From positions 1 to 20,881 of the IMG/VR virus record IMGVR_UViG_3300042261_000257: a DNA stretch of 20,881 nt, one strand, 5' to 3'. Below, one piece after another: positions 1 through 7,894 of this stretch. Under the pieces are notes generated by a model, which saw only the letters and a list, made by a program, of their open reading frames with translations, made no database searches and had not been told where the DNA came from. The position numbers and the translations under genes are program-made. The DNA is from a virus. Each line of letters starts with the position of its first letter. Within the stretch, counting starts at the first letter, position 1.

Positions 1-1962
1 ACCTGTCATCTTGTCCTGCTTCAGTTCATTGATGGCTTTCTCGGCTTGGGAGTAGAAGCCGAGGTCGTTGACGTTAGCGCCCTGCATCAACCTCTGACCA
101 TTCGCCTCATCGTGGGCTTTCTGCCATTCGGATTCGAGTTGGGCTTTGGTTTTTATAGGTATTTCATCTTGCCACAACTGGTAAGTATTTGCATCGACGC
201 CACCAGCGTGCTCTTTAATCTTTATGCCGATAAACCCTTTCGGCTTTGCGATATACTCCGCAACATCTACATACACGGTTGACCAGTCGGCGTCGTTCCC
301 GTCGGGGAACATAGAGTCGTAGTGGTCTTTTGTGAATGTCTCCATCTCGCCATCGGAGTTCCTGAACTTCTTACCAATGAAGGTTTTGAAGATATTCTTG
401 TTCTTATTGATGTCAAAAACCTTATCTTTTATATCCCCTTTCGCCCGATACATCTCACCGCCAAACTGAAATGAAGCCGCAGCCTCTTCTCTGTCGCTCA
501 AGAAATGACCGCCCATATAGCCGCCTTTCTTGAGTTGTTTTCCTGCTCCAAACTTTAATACCCCTCCCTCAATCTCCGCAGGAGTTCCGTGAAATAAGTT
601 CCAACTCTCCACATACGCTTCCTTCGTCGGGAAGTTCAGAGGATGATCGGCTTGTAGGGCGGGTTGATTTAACTCCTGCTGTCCTGTACCGCCAACAATG
701 GTAAAACTGCCATCTTGATTGACAGAGATGCTTGATCCTTCGACAACCTCTGACACAGATACTCCTCGCTGGACAGCTTGCATAACAGCCTGATTCGCAA
801 ACTCGTTCGCGGCGACTTTCAGATACGAAGCCTTCTGATCGTCATTCATGTTTGCCAATGCACCAGACTTCTCGACCGACTCATACAACGTAGCGTACAT
901 CTTGTTGAATATCTCGCCATGAGATTGACGCATTCCAGACTCGGTTTCAAGGATGGTCGTAATATCATCCAACGCGCCTTCAAGAGATATATCAGCGAGT
1001 TTAACCGCCTTCTTCCTATCGCCGGTCAAATCAGTAAAGTGGTCAATAACAGCGTTCCTGTTCATCGTGTTGAACCCGAACGCCGTAGGTCCACCAAGAG
1101 CAGCTCCGATTACGAACGAATATGCAGACTCGACAAGAGCGTCTGGTATCTCCTTGACATCCCTTGTCTGAAATGCCATATCAACAGCCGATTCACTTGC
1201 CGACTGCATAAACTCCTGAAATCCCTCTGTGATCGTCTGCTTAATAGTCCTAAAAAGAAATGGACCCGTTTCTTTCAAGAACTTGTTCAACGTAACAGCC
1301 TCAAGACGACCCTCAATGAGAGCATTTACCAAGGGCTGTGATACCAATTTATCAGCACCGCGATCTCCAAATCCAATGAACGGCTTGTCTAATGTCTCTG
1401 GTTGGTCAACAAGTTGCTCCGTTTTCTGCCCTAACATCTGCGTCCCAACTGCAACGCCAGCCGCGCCTGCTCCTAATGTAGCCCCAAGTAAAACAGACTG
1501 AATTATTGATGGCGCGCCAGCACCAACATCGCGGGCAACATCGAACTTCTCATCCTTAACAACAGCCTCTTTTGCCTGACGTTCTTGTATCAATTTGAGA
1601 TTCTTCATCCCAAGATTAAGAAGTCTGTTCCCGACATTGTATTGGAAATCATCACTATAATTATATAGTCCTGGCTCACGCCCATTCATCAACTTTGCTC
1701 TTGCAGATCCTTGACGAACAGCATTGCCCATATAGACCATCAACTGCGCAGGAACCTTCTCATATTGTTCCATGCCTTCTTGAACGCCTATTGCCATGCG
1801 CGTCGGCCATCCGACAACATCAGACACTTTCGGCATCTCTTGAGTGACATACTCACACTCAAACTCATCAGCCGTTATTAACTTGTCTGCAACGGCAACG
1901 GGTGTCTGCGTTGTCTCTGGAGATTCATTCTCAAACTGGTCGGCAGTTATAAGGTCGTTCAT
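1..1962 (-). CDS. Large internal virion (polyvalent) protein with ADP-ribosyltransferase-like domain, C-terminus cut by window edge
   Basis: Reading on the minus strand from the ATG at 1962 gives at least 654 codons with no stop before the left edge. The ATG overlaps the stop of the upstream gene as ATGA. The N-terminus holds two copies of LITADxFE (about residues 4-11 and 28-35). Alanine/glycine-rich hydrophobic stretches follow (about residues 145-180 and 280-300), of a kind that could contact membrane. From about residue 455 there is an ADP-ribosyltransferase (ART) pattern: FHGT, then GGHFLSDREEAA, then a beta-rich segment with GFIGI and TYQLW. After it comes FYSQAEKAI...KMTG, a motif I associate with phage polyvalent proteins. 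Position at the end of the structural operon, after two core-type proteins, suggests a protein ejected into the host. The family role of ART domains is NAD-dependent modification of target proteins; the target here is unknown. Length and position are clear; the ART call is motif-based. Confidence 0.75.
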   Translation of the reverse strand, partial: MNDLITADQFENESPETTQTPVAVADKLITADEFECEYVTQEMPKVSDVVGWPTRMAIGVQEGMEQYEKVPAQLMVYMGNAVRQGSARAKLMNGREPGLYNYSDDFQYNVGNRLLNLGMKNLKLIQERQAKEAVVKDEKFDVARDVGAGAPSIIQSVLLGATLGAGAAGVAVGTQMLGQKTEQLVDQPETLDKPFIGFGDRGADKLVSQPLVNALIEGRLEAVTLNKFLKETGPFLFRTIKQTITEGFQEFMQSASESAVDMAFQTRDVKEIPDALVESAYSFVIGAALGGPTAFGFNTMNRNAVIDHFTDLTGDRKKAVKLADISLEGALDDITTILETESGMRQSHGEIFNKMYATLYESVEKSGALANMNDDQKASYLKVAANEFANQAVMQAVQRGVSVSEVVEGSSISVNQDGSFTIVGGTGQQELNQPALQADHPLNFPTKEAYVESWNLFHGTPAEIEGGVLKFGAGKQLKKGGYMGGHFLSDREEAAASFQFGGEMYRAKGDIKDKVFDINKNKNIFKTFIGKKFRNSDGEMETFTKDHYDSMFPDGNDADWSTVYVDVAEYIAKPKGFIGIKIKEHAGGVDANTYQLWQDEIPIKTKAQLESEWQKAHDEANGQRLMQGANVNDLGFYSQAEKAINELKQDKMTG

Positions 1963-3413
1963 TTAATCCTCTCAAGAACAGGCTGTCCGTTCTGATTAAA
2001 ACCTTTGAAGATACGCTTAACTTTAAACTGGTTCTCAATCACATCACCAATTTTCTTACCTGCAATCATAGGGTATTTCTCAGAAGCAATCTTACCCATA
2101 ATATCTGATGAAACAACGTCGGCTCTCTCACCGGCAACATTCGTCCTTCTATTGAACTCTGCCATATATTCAGATTTTTTCGACTCAACATCTCCTTCAA
2201 TCGTATCCGCCCATAAATTTAATCCGTTGACAAAATTCTTCCAGGTTCCATTATTCTTCTCGACTTCAGCCCGGACAGACTTATCAAACGCCTTCTGCGA
2301 ACCGTCAATCAAGTCCTTATAATCAACGTCACTCAACTTCTTATCAAGATTCGCTTGACGCGCTTTAATGCGGAAAGCGTTTATGTCCGCCGCGGACTTT
2401 GAAGCGTCTGTCAATTCCTTGTCCTTCTTGCCTCTTTTACCGAGGGTATAAAACTCATTCATCAGTTGTGTATACACCCCAGGGTCTGTCTTTGCGTCAA
2501 TCTGTATCCCGTTTATCGCAAACTCCATGAATTTCTCTGCCTCAGCAGGATCTTTATAGACCCCGTTTGTAATCGCGATATTAACATCTTCAGGCGTCAA
2601 ATCATCTCCAATAGCGAGTTGATCGGCTTTAGCCTTGTTATTCTGTTCCTCTATCAAATCATCTTGTTGCTTCTTCATCGTCTCTTTGCGCTTTTCTGCA
2701 TAATCAATCAGTTTTACCTTTGTGTCCGTATCCATAGAGGCATATCTGCCATCAGGCTTAGTTGCCTCTGTTATGAACATATCAGGATTGCTCTGAGCGT
2801 CGAACGTTGCCTCACCATTGATCCAATCCTTATTTACCTCGTCACGCAACTTTCTGGCAGACTCGGCAGTTATGTATCCAGACTGGATACCAGAATCAAT
2901 CGAAGCAAGAGCTGTATCAATGGCCTCACGCTTCTTTACAGGATCAACAGTTCCAATGTATGATTTCCGATTAACCTCAATATTTTGGAACAAATTATCC
3001 TGTGCCTGTTCTACAACTTGCTTGTTAAACTTGTTCTGTATATTTGAGTACGTCGTATATCCGCTAAGCCTGAACGATTCAGACGCCTTATTCCTTAACT
3101 GCTCGGATGATATTCCTTGAAGATGCGTAGCAATCGCCTCATCAACTTTCTGACGATATTTTGGCGCGTTCTTTGGATCACCGTCCTTGTCCGCCTCGTT
3201 CTCAATCTCTTGCAACGCAATCTTGAAATCTGTTGATGTCTTTAAAACCTCATTCTCATTGCGCAGGTTCTCAAACTTCTTCGTTGTCTCATCCAACGTC
3301 TTAAACGCCTCCGTCGCGTTCCGCCATCCGCCGGTGAACTGCTCCAACTGGACCTGTGGCGCTTGAGGCGCTTGTGCTTCGACTTGGCTTTCGTATATCT
3401 GTATCTTAGGCAT
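1959..3413 (-). CDS. Internal virion protein, gp15-like position, alpha-helical
   Basis: A 484-residue protein, mostly charged and helical, with heptad-rich stretches near residues 30-70 and 225-260 (runs of K, E, Q and N) typical of coiled coils. It has no signal peptide or clear enzymatic motif. Around residues 205-245 it has the pattern NPDMF...YASMD...KLIDYAEKRKE, which resembles repeats in podoviral core proteins. The start ATG at 3413 follows AAGGGGA. The stop overlaps the next gene's start by four bases, suggesting translational coupling to the polyvalent protein. Placed between a gp14-like protein and the ART-bearing protein, it probably forms part of the ejected core or DNA-delivery conduit. 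That role is inferred from gene order, not from a recognised domain. Confidence 0.65.
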   Translation of the reverse strand: MPKIQIYESQVEAQAPQAPQVQLEQFTGGWRNATEAFKTLDETTKKFENLRNENEVLKTSTDFKIALQEIENEADKDGDPKNAPKYRQKVDEAIATHLQGISSEQLRNKASESFRLSGYTTYSNIQNKFNKQVVEQAQDNLFQNIEVNRKSYIGTVDPVKKREAIDTALASIDSGIQSGYITAESARKLRDEVNKDWINGEATFDAQSNPDMFITEATKPDGRYASMDTDTKVKLIDYAEKRKETMKKQQDDLIEEQNNKAKADQLAIGDDLTPEDVNIAITNGVYKDPAEAEKFMEFAINGIQIDAKTDPGVYTQLMNEFYTLGKRGKKDKELTDASKSAADINAFRIKARQANLDKKLSDVDYKDLIDGSQKAFDKSVRAEVEKNNGTWKNFVNGLNLWADTIEGDVESKKSEYMAEFNRRTNVAGERADVVSSDIMGKIASEKYPMIAGKKIGDVIENQFKVKRIFKGFNQNGQPVLERIK

Positions 3414-3422
3414 ATATTCCCC

Positions 3423-3974
3423 TTAACTCATGTATAAGGACGACGTATCAACACCCATACCTTTCGGCAACATCCCACTCTGACCACCGCCACCACCAGC
3501 ATTGATATTCACCCCGCCTTTAGCAGTCCCGCCACCCGCCATCGCCATACTAGTCCCTATCTGCAACAACCCCTGCGACGCCTTCATCCAAGCGGCGGTC
3601 TTTGCGTTCCCTGCCGCGATCCTGGCCTGTAACGCCTGAAACCCTATCGCATTGGCTTTCGATGCCGCGTTCAACTTCGTATTCACAACGTCCAACTGGA
3701 TGTTCCTCTCTGTTTCAGCCCACACAGATGCAGGTGATCCCGTGAACTTCACCCCAGCCTTTGCAAATATCGAACGCTGTCTTGCGACGATCTTATCACC
3801 TTGGATGCGCACCTTATTCGCCGCCAGGTCACCAGACGCAATCGTTCCCTTGGCCTCCATATCAAGAAGGTTCGCCTGTTGCTTGTATCCAGACGATGCC
3901 GCCATCAACTGACCGTCTTCTCCGAACGATTCAAGTCCTCCTGTGAACGCGCTTAGCGCCGTCAATGTATCCAT
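3423..3974 (-). CDS. Internal virion protein, T7 gp14-like
   Basis: A 183-residue alanine-rich helical protein. The central region (KQQANLLDMEAKG ... IVARQRSIFAKAGVKFTGSPASVW) has the long helix followed by a G-V-x-F-x-GSP turn that is common in podoviral internal virion protein B (T7 gp14-type) sequences. A hydrophobic methionine/alanine stretch and a glycine-rich tail near residues 140-172 could insert in membrane. The frame can be opened from a GTG at 3980, but the ATG at 3974 is better placed: GAGG lies five bases before it, overlapping the stop of the tail nozzle gene. Gene order (nozzle, this gene, helical core protein, polyvalent protein) matches T7-like virions, where gp14-16 are ejected to span the cell envelope. 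Assignment rests on pattern and order. Confidence 0.6.
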   Translation of the reverse strand: MDTLTALSAFTGGLESFGEDGQLMAASSGYKQQANLLDMEAKGTIASGDLAANKVRIQGDKIVARQRSIFAKAGVKFTGSPASVWAETERNIQLDVVNTKLNAASKANAIGFQALQARIAAGNAKTAAWMKASQGLLQIGTSMAMAGGGTAKGGVNINAGGGGGQSGMLPKGMGVDTSSLYMS

Positions 3975-3981
3975 ATCCACC

Positions 3982-6207
3982 TCAGTCCGATACTGTAATT
4001 TTCGGGTAAATAGCCAGGACGTGCATCGGCAACGGTTGGCTTTGCTTTATCACAACGGTCTTTTCCTTCGACCACCCCTGCGGGAACACGACCTCACGAT
4101 CACCGCTGAACATCGGCAGCGCCGTATCCATATAATCATCAGACGACCTAAACGGAATAACATCCTGCGAAACAGCCGTTCCAACGGAACACCCAACGCT
4201 TTCCTTGAGCCTGACAGAACATTTACCAAGCAACTTCGGTCTTGACTGCGCTGTTCCAGTAGCCGCGCCAGCCTCAATGTCCAACGTTTCAATCGTCGCG
4301 GTATACCCGATGCCAATATGAACCTTATTAGCCCCGCTGACAAGCGATATTGCCCCATCCGTCACAACCCTATCAGGATGAGCCGCGCCATCAACCAACA
4401 CCTGCACCGTCTCTCCTTCAAGATGCTCAAGCCCTGTGATCGTGGTAGTCTCCGCGCCATCATACGTCACGCCGGACTGGACGAAGAACGCATCCTCAAT
4501 ATCGCCAAAGTCAATCGTTGATAAATACTCAACATATCGTCTTGTCACTCCGTCAATAGTTCTTTTGATAACAAACCAAACCTGATCTTCTTCGCCGTTC
4601 GGAATGACAGCGACGTTCTCGACATCTCCGATCCATTCTTGACGTGACCACCCCTTGACCTCGTTCTTCTGTTCACGCGTCAACGTGGCGATACCACCAT
4701 CATTCAATACAGCCCAAAGGATGTTGAACGGATACCGCATCAGCGCCATTTCCTTGACACCACCATCAAGGATATGATCTGACAGATATGTGATGTTGTC
4801 TGTGATATACGCATCATTGTCAAGGCTGTATGCGAACTGACCTAAGACCTTGCCAGACCTCTCAACGTAGTACACATACGACCCGATACGCACAGGAACG
4901 ATGTTCGCAGATCCATTCTCATTCTGTTGCTTCGTCGTCGGAGGATTAGTCGCAGAGATAACCTCTGTCGCTGAACTATTCGACATCGTGAACGGACCGC
5001 CGGCACTCCCCAGGTTCAACGTAGCCGTCGGGTATATCCATAGCAACTTATCGACCTGGGCGGCGTTTGCCACGAAGAACACCGAGTCCTCGTCCGTATT
5101 CGTCAAGTCCGTACCGGTCTCACGTTGGTTGTTCTCATACTCGTCAATTACAGACCCCCACACGCCCAATGGCTGTGTCGTTGTGGCAATATGATAAAGC
5201 CTGTTCTCATAGAACTTGCAATCTTCAGGGTATCCTTTAAGCGCCGACCACGCACCCTCTGCCCAATCATCAGTAGCACCTGTCCCACCGAGAGTCGCCT
5301 TGACAGTAGCAGACGCGCTTGTTCCACTTGCAACCGCCGTGATCTGCACATACCCCTGCGTCGTGGAATGAACAATGCGCATATAAGTACCAACATGACC
5401 TGCGACAAAGAACGATGCGGATGCGGTGAGCGTTATAGATCCTGTGGTTGCAGAAGGCGTGATTGTCGTTGCGGTGGTGTTCAGGTCTAAGAACGCAGGC
5501 CATGAATACTGGTCGTATGTATACTCGGCAATAGTCCAACTGGTATGCCCAAGCCTTGAGAGTTTCCTCGGCGCATACCCGGCACAATCAATGTACATGA
5601 TGTCCGCTTGCTGTGTGACGCGCAACTTGCTAAGGTCAGCCGTCGCATACGGCGTGACCAACTCATAAACCTTCTCGATTGTTCCACCAGAAGTGTATGT
5701 CGTGTACCCGGTCGAATTGATGTTGTTCCCATCCTCATCGGTCAACTCAAACGTCGTCGATGTCCTGTTCTTAATCTTGAACCGCTTGTTATTCAACTGC
5801 GTCATCCCGCCAACGCTCTCAATGTCAATGGTGGAGCCGTTTGCCGGAGATACTCCACTCACAGTCACAACGGCTGGATTTGCTTTTGTAATTCCTGAAA
5901 TGTTTATTGCTGTTTCTATAACAGACCCAACTTGACGGAATACCCTCATGTAGAGGTTCCCGAACTCAAGCATATAACTATCGCCAGTTGAGAAAATGAA
6001 CGGAATGAGTTTAACAGCGTCAGACGCTTTCGTTCTGCCGGCATAGTGTGTGCCAGGCGTCTTGAACGCTGACCCGTAATGCGTGACAAGCACGTTCTCA
6101 AGCGTCTTGGCACAGGCAAAATACGGCACGGTATCGGTGCGTCCGTAGAGAGATGGTGACGCCTCTCCACCTGCGAAATTGACAATAGGTTTCGTTGACT
6201 GTGCCAT
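3982..6207 (-). CDS. Tail nozzle / tail tubular protein B-like protein
   Basis: A 741-residue structural protein. The N-terminus carries the signature NFAGGEASPSLYGR (residues 10-23), followed by KTLENVLVTHYGSAFKTPGT and YMLEFGNLYMRVF, the classic start of the gp12-like nozzle family. Residues of about 105-190 (ANPAVVTVSG ... GGMTQLNNKRF ... YTSGGT ... VYELVTPY) match the inserted beta domain often labelled E1-FCCH-like in these proteins. The remainder is beta-rich, with threonine/serine-rich repeats. The family forms the hexameric tube at the tip of the short tail through which DNA leaves. The start overlaps the stop of the tail adaptor gene by one base (TAATG), with GGGGA just upstream. Usual family length is 650-800, so it looks complete. 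Confidence 0.85.
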   Translation of the reverse strand: MAQSTKPIVNFAGGEASPSLYGRTDTVPYFACAKTLENVLVTHYGSAFKTPGTHYAGRTKASDAVKLIPFIFSTGDSYMLEFGNLYMRVFRQVGSVIETAINISGITKANPAVVTVSGVSPANGSTIDIESVGGMTQLNNKRFKIKNRTSTTFELTDEDGNNINSTGYTTYTSGGTIEKVYELVTPYATADLSKLRVTQQADIMYIDCAGYAPRKLSRLGHTSWTIAEYTYDQYSWPAFLDLNTTATTITPSATTGSITLTASASFFVAGHVGTYMRIVHSTTQGYVQITAVASGTSASATVKATLGGTGATDDWAEGAWSALKGYPEDCKFYENRLYHIATTTQPLGVWGSVIDEYENNQRETGTDLTNTDEDSVFFVANAAQVDKLLWIYPTATLNLGSAGGPFTMSNSSATEVISATNPPTTKQQNENGSANIVPVRIGSYVYYVERSGKVLGQFAYSLDNDAYITDNITYLSDHILDGGVKEMALMRYPFNILWAVLNDGGIATLTREQKNEVKGWSRQEWIGDVENVAVIPNGEEDQVWFVIKRTIDGVTRRYVEYLSTIDFGDIEDAFFVQSGVTYDGAETTTITGLEHLEGETVQVLVDGAAHPDRVVTDGAISLVSGANKVHIGIGYTATIETLDIEAGAATGTAQSRPKLLGKCSVRLKESVGCSVGTAVSQDVIPFRSSDDYMDTALPMFSGDREVVFPQGWSKEKTVVIKQSQPLPMHVLAIYPKITVSD

Positions 6208-6764
6208 TACGTCCCCTGTATCATTGAACCGCGAACAACCTTTGACTCTGACCCCTCTTGAGCGTCAGACCACTTCGCCTCTTTAAGATCGCGCTGTGCA
6301 ACCGCGTCCATATTCGCCGCAAATGTCGCGTTCTGCGTAATGCCAAACGCCAAGTCTGCCGCAAGCCTTGACGCAAATGCCTTAACAAACCCACTGCTAA
6401 ACTTTGTCGGATCTGTTTCACGTGAAACATATTCAATCCTCGGGTCATCAGAGTTCGTATACAGCTTGTTCCCATACACGGCATAAGGATAATCGCCTTC
6501 TAACTTCGTCACACGGATACAATCGCTTGGTAACTGATACTCATATGACCAGCCATCAAGGACCGGCGCATCTGACAGAACCGCCAATTCGCGCTGTTTC
6601 CGTGCAAAGTTCCAGTTATGTTCCTCAAGCATAGCGTCACGCGTATCGTCAAATATCGCGTTGATCTTCCTTGCCTGCTCGCTCGTATCATTAAGTGCTT
6701 GGATGCGGTCGGCAGACAACAACGTCAATGCCCTGTTCGCTATGGTTACGTTAGATACCGCCAT
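6207..6764 (-). CDS. Tail adaptor, tail tubular protein A-like (T7 gp11 family)
   Basis: A 185-residue protein. SNVTIANRALTLLSAD at the N-terminus, then ARKINAIFDDTRDAMLEEHNWNFARK, then YQLPSDCIRV, form the recognised pattern of gp11-like adaptors that form the ring between portal and nozzle. The C-terminal half (ASRLAADLAFGITQN ... MDAVAQRDLKEAKWSDAQEG) also fits. The open frame extends 11 codons upstream, but I chose the ATG at 6764 because AAGGAG lies at the proper distance and the family starts at this point. With this start the gene overlaps the previous gene by 14 bases and ends overlapping the nozzle start by one base, consistent with co-translation. Length is normal for the family. 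Confidence 0.88.
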   Translation of the reverse strand: MAVSNVTIANRALTLLSADRIQALNDTSEQARKINAIFDDTRDAMLEEHNWNFARKQRELAVLSDAPVLDGWSYEYQLPSDCIRVTKLEGDYPYAVYGNKLYTNSDDPRIEYVSRETDPTKFSSGFVKAFASRLAADLAFGITQNATFAANMDAVAQRDLKEAKWSDAQEGSESKVVRGSMIQGT

Positions 6765-7356
6765 TTGACCACTCCTTCGGGTGTCCGAGAACCTCAAGCG
6801 TGAAGCCTGAGAAACTCTTTAGTTTATCCCCATATATCTGTTTAAGTTTTTTGACCTCGTTATGCCTGTCCATGTCGTGCATATCCGTGTTGTCATTCGG
6901 CTTATAGAAATATCCGTTGCCGTCCATTGGCACTCCAACGAGAGCGACCCGCTCGTATCCGAGAAGCATTGCGAGATCGACACACGACAAACCACTGACT
7001 GATGTTCCGCCATTGAACCTCCATATCCAGTCTATCCTGCTCTCCTCGCTTACAGAATGGACAATCGACTTATCATCCGGCCACTCTGCCATACGCCACG
7101 CCTTGATCGCGCTCAACTGCTTCTTATGCCAAGAAAAAAGGTGCTTCGCGTTAGGAATGACCATCCCCGCCATATTGACGCAGATTATGTCAGTCCCTCC
7201 AAGAAGCACCTCGCTTTCTTTAAAGTCTGCCCACATTGACGATCCACCACCTACGATCCTGCACGTCCCACTGAACGACCCGGCTATCACAGGAATAGTC
7301 AGCTCAGGATATATTGACATCTCGAATCCATTGACGTAGCGGTGTCTATCGTCCAT
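6751..7356 (-). CDS. GT42/DUF115-like fold protein of unknown target
   Basis: A 201-residue protein. It has a nucleotide-binding-like first strand and loop, IVGGGSS (residues 34-40), then DIICVNMAG (residues 56-64), and later GGTSVSGLSCVDLAMLLGY and VALVGVPMDGNG (residues 116-148). This layout resembles the sialyltransferase (GT42, CstII-type) and DUF115/MptE-like Rossmann proteins, where a TSG-containing helix precedes the strand ending in G-x-D. A conserved role is not known. In those families the reaction is sugar transfer or a related nucleotide-sugar chemistry. Start ATG at 7356 has GGAG six bases upstream; a second ATG at residue 13 lacks a good site. It sits inside the structural operon between the decoration-like gene and the tail adaptor, so it may be a virion-linked or morphogenesis-linked enzyme. 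The function is an inference from motifs only. Confidence 0.6.
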   Translation of the reverse strand: MDDRHRYVNGFEMSIYPELTIPVIAGSFSGTCRIVGGGSSMWADFKESEVLLGGTDIICVNMAGMVIPNAKHLFSWHKKQLSAIKAWRMAEWPDDKSIVHSVSEESRIDWIWRFNGGTSVSGLSCVDLAMLLGYERVALVGVPMDGNGYFYKPNDNTDMHDMDRHNEVKKLKQIYGDKLKSFSGFTLEVLGHPKEWSNGGI

Positions 7357-7365
7357 AAAATCTCC

Positions 7366-7389
7366 GAGGGGAGGAATTGCCCTCCCCTC
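7366..7389 (-). terminator. Hairpin between decoration-like gene and GT42-like gene
   Basis: A perfect 9-bp stem (GAGGGGAGG / CCTCCCCTC) with a six-base loop sits eight bases past the stop of the 7397-7825 gene. On the minus strand it is followed by CGGAGATTTTATGG, which has only a short T run and already contains the ribosome site of the next gene. It is therefore more likely a partial terminator, RNA-processing site or 3'-end stabiliser than a full stop. Confidence 0.55.
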
Positions 7390-7396
7390 TGATTGA

Positions 7397-7825
7397 TTAC
7401 AGCGCGTACAACACAGTCATCGAGAACGTGCCAGTCCAAGTGCCGGCAGTCGTCACAATGATCTGCGTATCGTTCGTACCTGTGATGACATAGCCACGAC
7501 CAGCAATATTGCTGATGGAAGCCTTGCCATTAGCGGTCGTCACGTCAGTAGACGCAACGATATAGCGATCATCGTCCGCAGCGTCACCCGCCTTGAACGT
7601 AACCGTTGAACCCATGTCATCCCATTGGAAGATGACATCAACGATGGTCGCGCCAACAGGGAGCGCGGTACCCATCGTGATTGTGGACGCAGTGGCTAGA
7701 GCAGAAGCCTCGTATGTATCCACCATGACCTTCAGACCAGAACCCGCCTGACCCTGACTCAAGATGTTTGAGCCGATGAACCCAGCGGCGGCCTTTGTTG
7801 CGTTGACTCCAAGAACAGCTGCCAT
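7397..7825 (-). CDS. Putative head decoration / stabilisation protein
   Basis: A 142-residue protein rich in alanine, threonine and glycine, predicted beta. After a short leader (MAAVLGVNATKA) it contains KVMVDTYEASALATASTITMGTALPVGATIVDV and a strand-rich region with DRYIVAS and GRGYVITGTNDTQ. This pattern (KVM-D-Y, then a low-complexity linker, then LP-G-A) is common in small proteins encoded directly after phage capsid genes. It is flanked by two perfect hairpins, so its mRNA segment may be regulated separately. The ATG at 7825 has AAGG about eleven bases upstream, a weak spacing. Role as a capsid-binding protein is inferred from position and composition; no fold was proven. Confidence 0.6.
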   Translation of the reverse strand: MAAVLGVNATKAAAGFIGSNILSQGQAGSGLKVMVDTYEASALATASTITMGTALPVGATIVDVIFQWDDMGSTVTFKAGDAADDDRYIVASTDVTTANGKASISNIAGRGYVITGTNDTQIIVTTAGTWTGTFSMTVLYAL

Positions 7826-7860
7826 AGTATTTGTTACCTTTCTAGTTTAAAAACAGTTAA

Positions 7861-7886
7861 GGGAGAGGGGCATTATCCCCTCTCCC
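7861..7886 (-). terminator. Strong hairpin after the major capsid gene
   Basis: A perfect 10-bp stem (GGGAGAGGGG / CCCCTCTCCC) with a six-base loop starts eight bases beyond the capsid stop codon. On the minus strand it is followed by TTAACTGTTTTTAAAC, giving an imperfect T tract. It probably causes partial termination or protects the 3' end of the capsid mRNA, allowing capsid protein to exceed downstream products. It is also terminator-like on the plus strand (ATCTTTTCTT follows). Confidence 0.7.
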
Positions 7887-7894
7887 ATCTTTTC

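Noticed and set aside
778-1341. Long plus-strand open frame opposite the polyvalent protein gene
   Set aside because: Antisense shadow of a clearly coding minus-strand frame; no upstream promoter or ribosome site.
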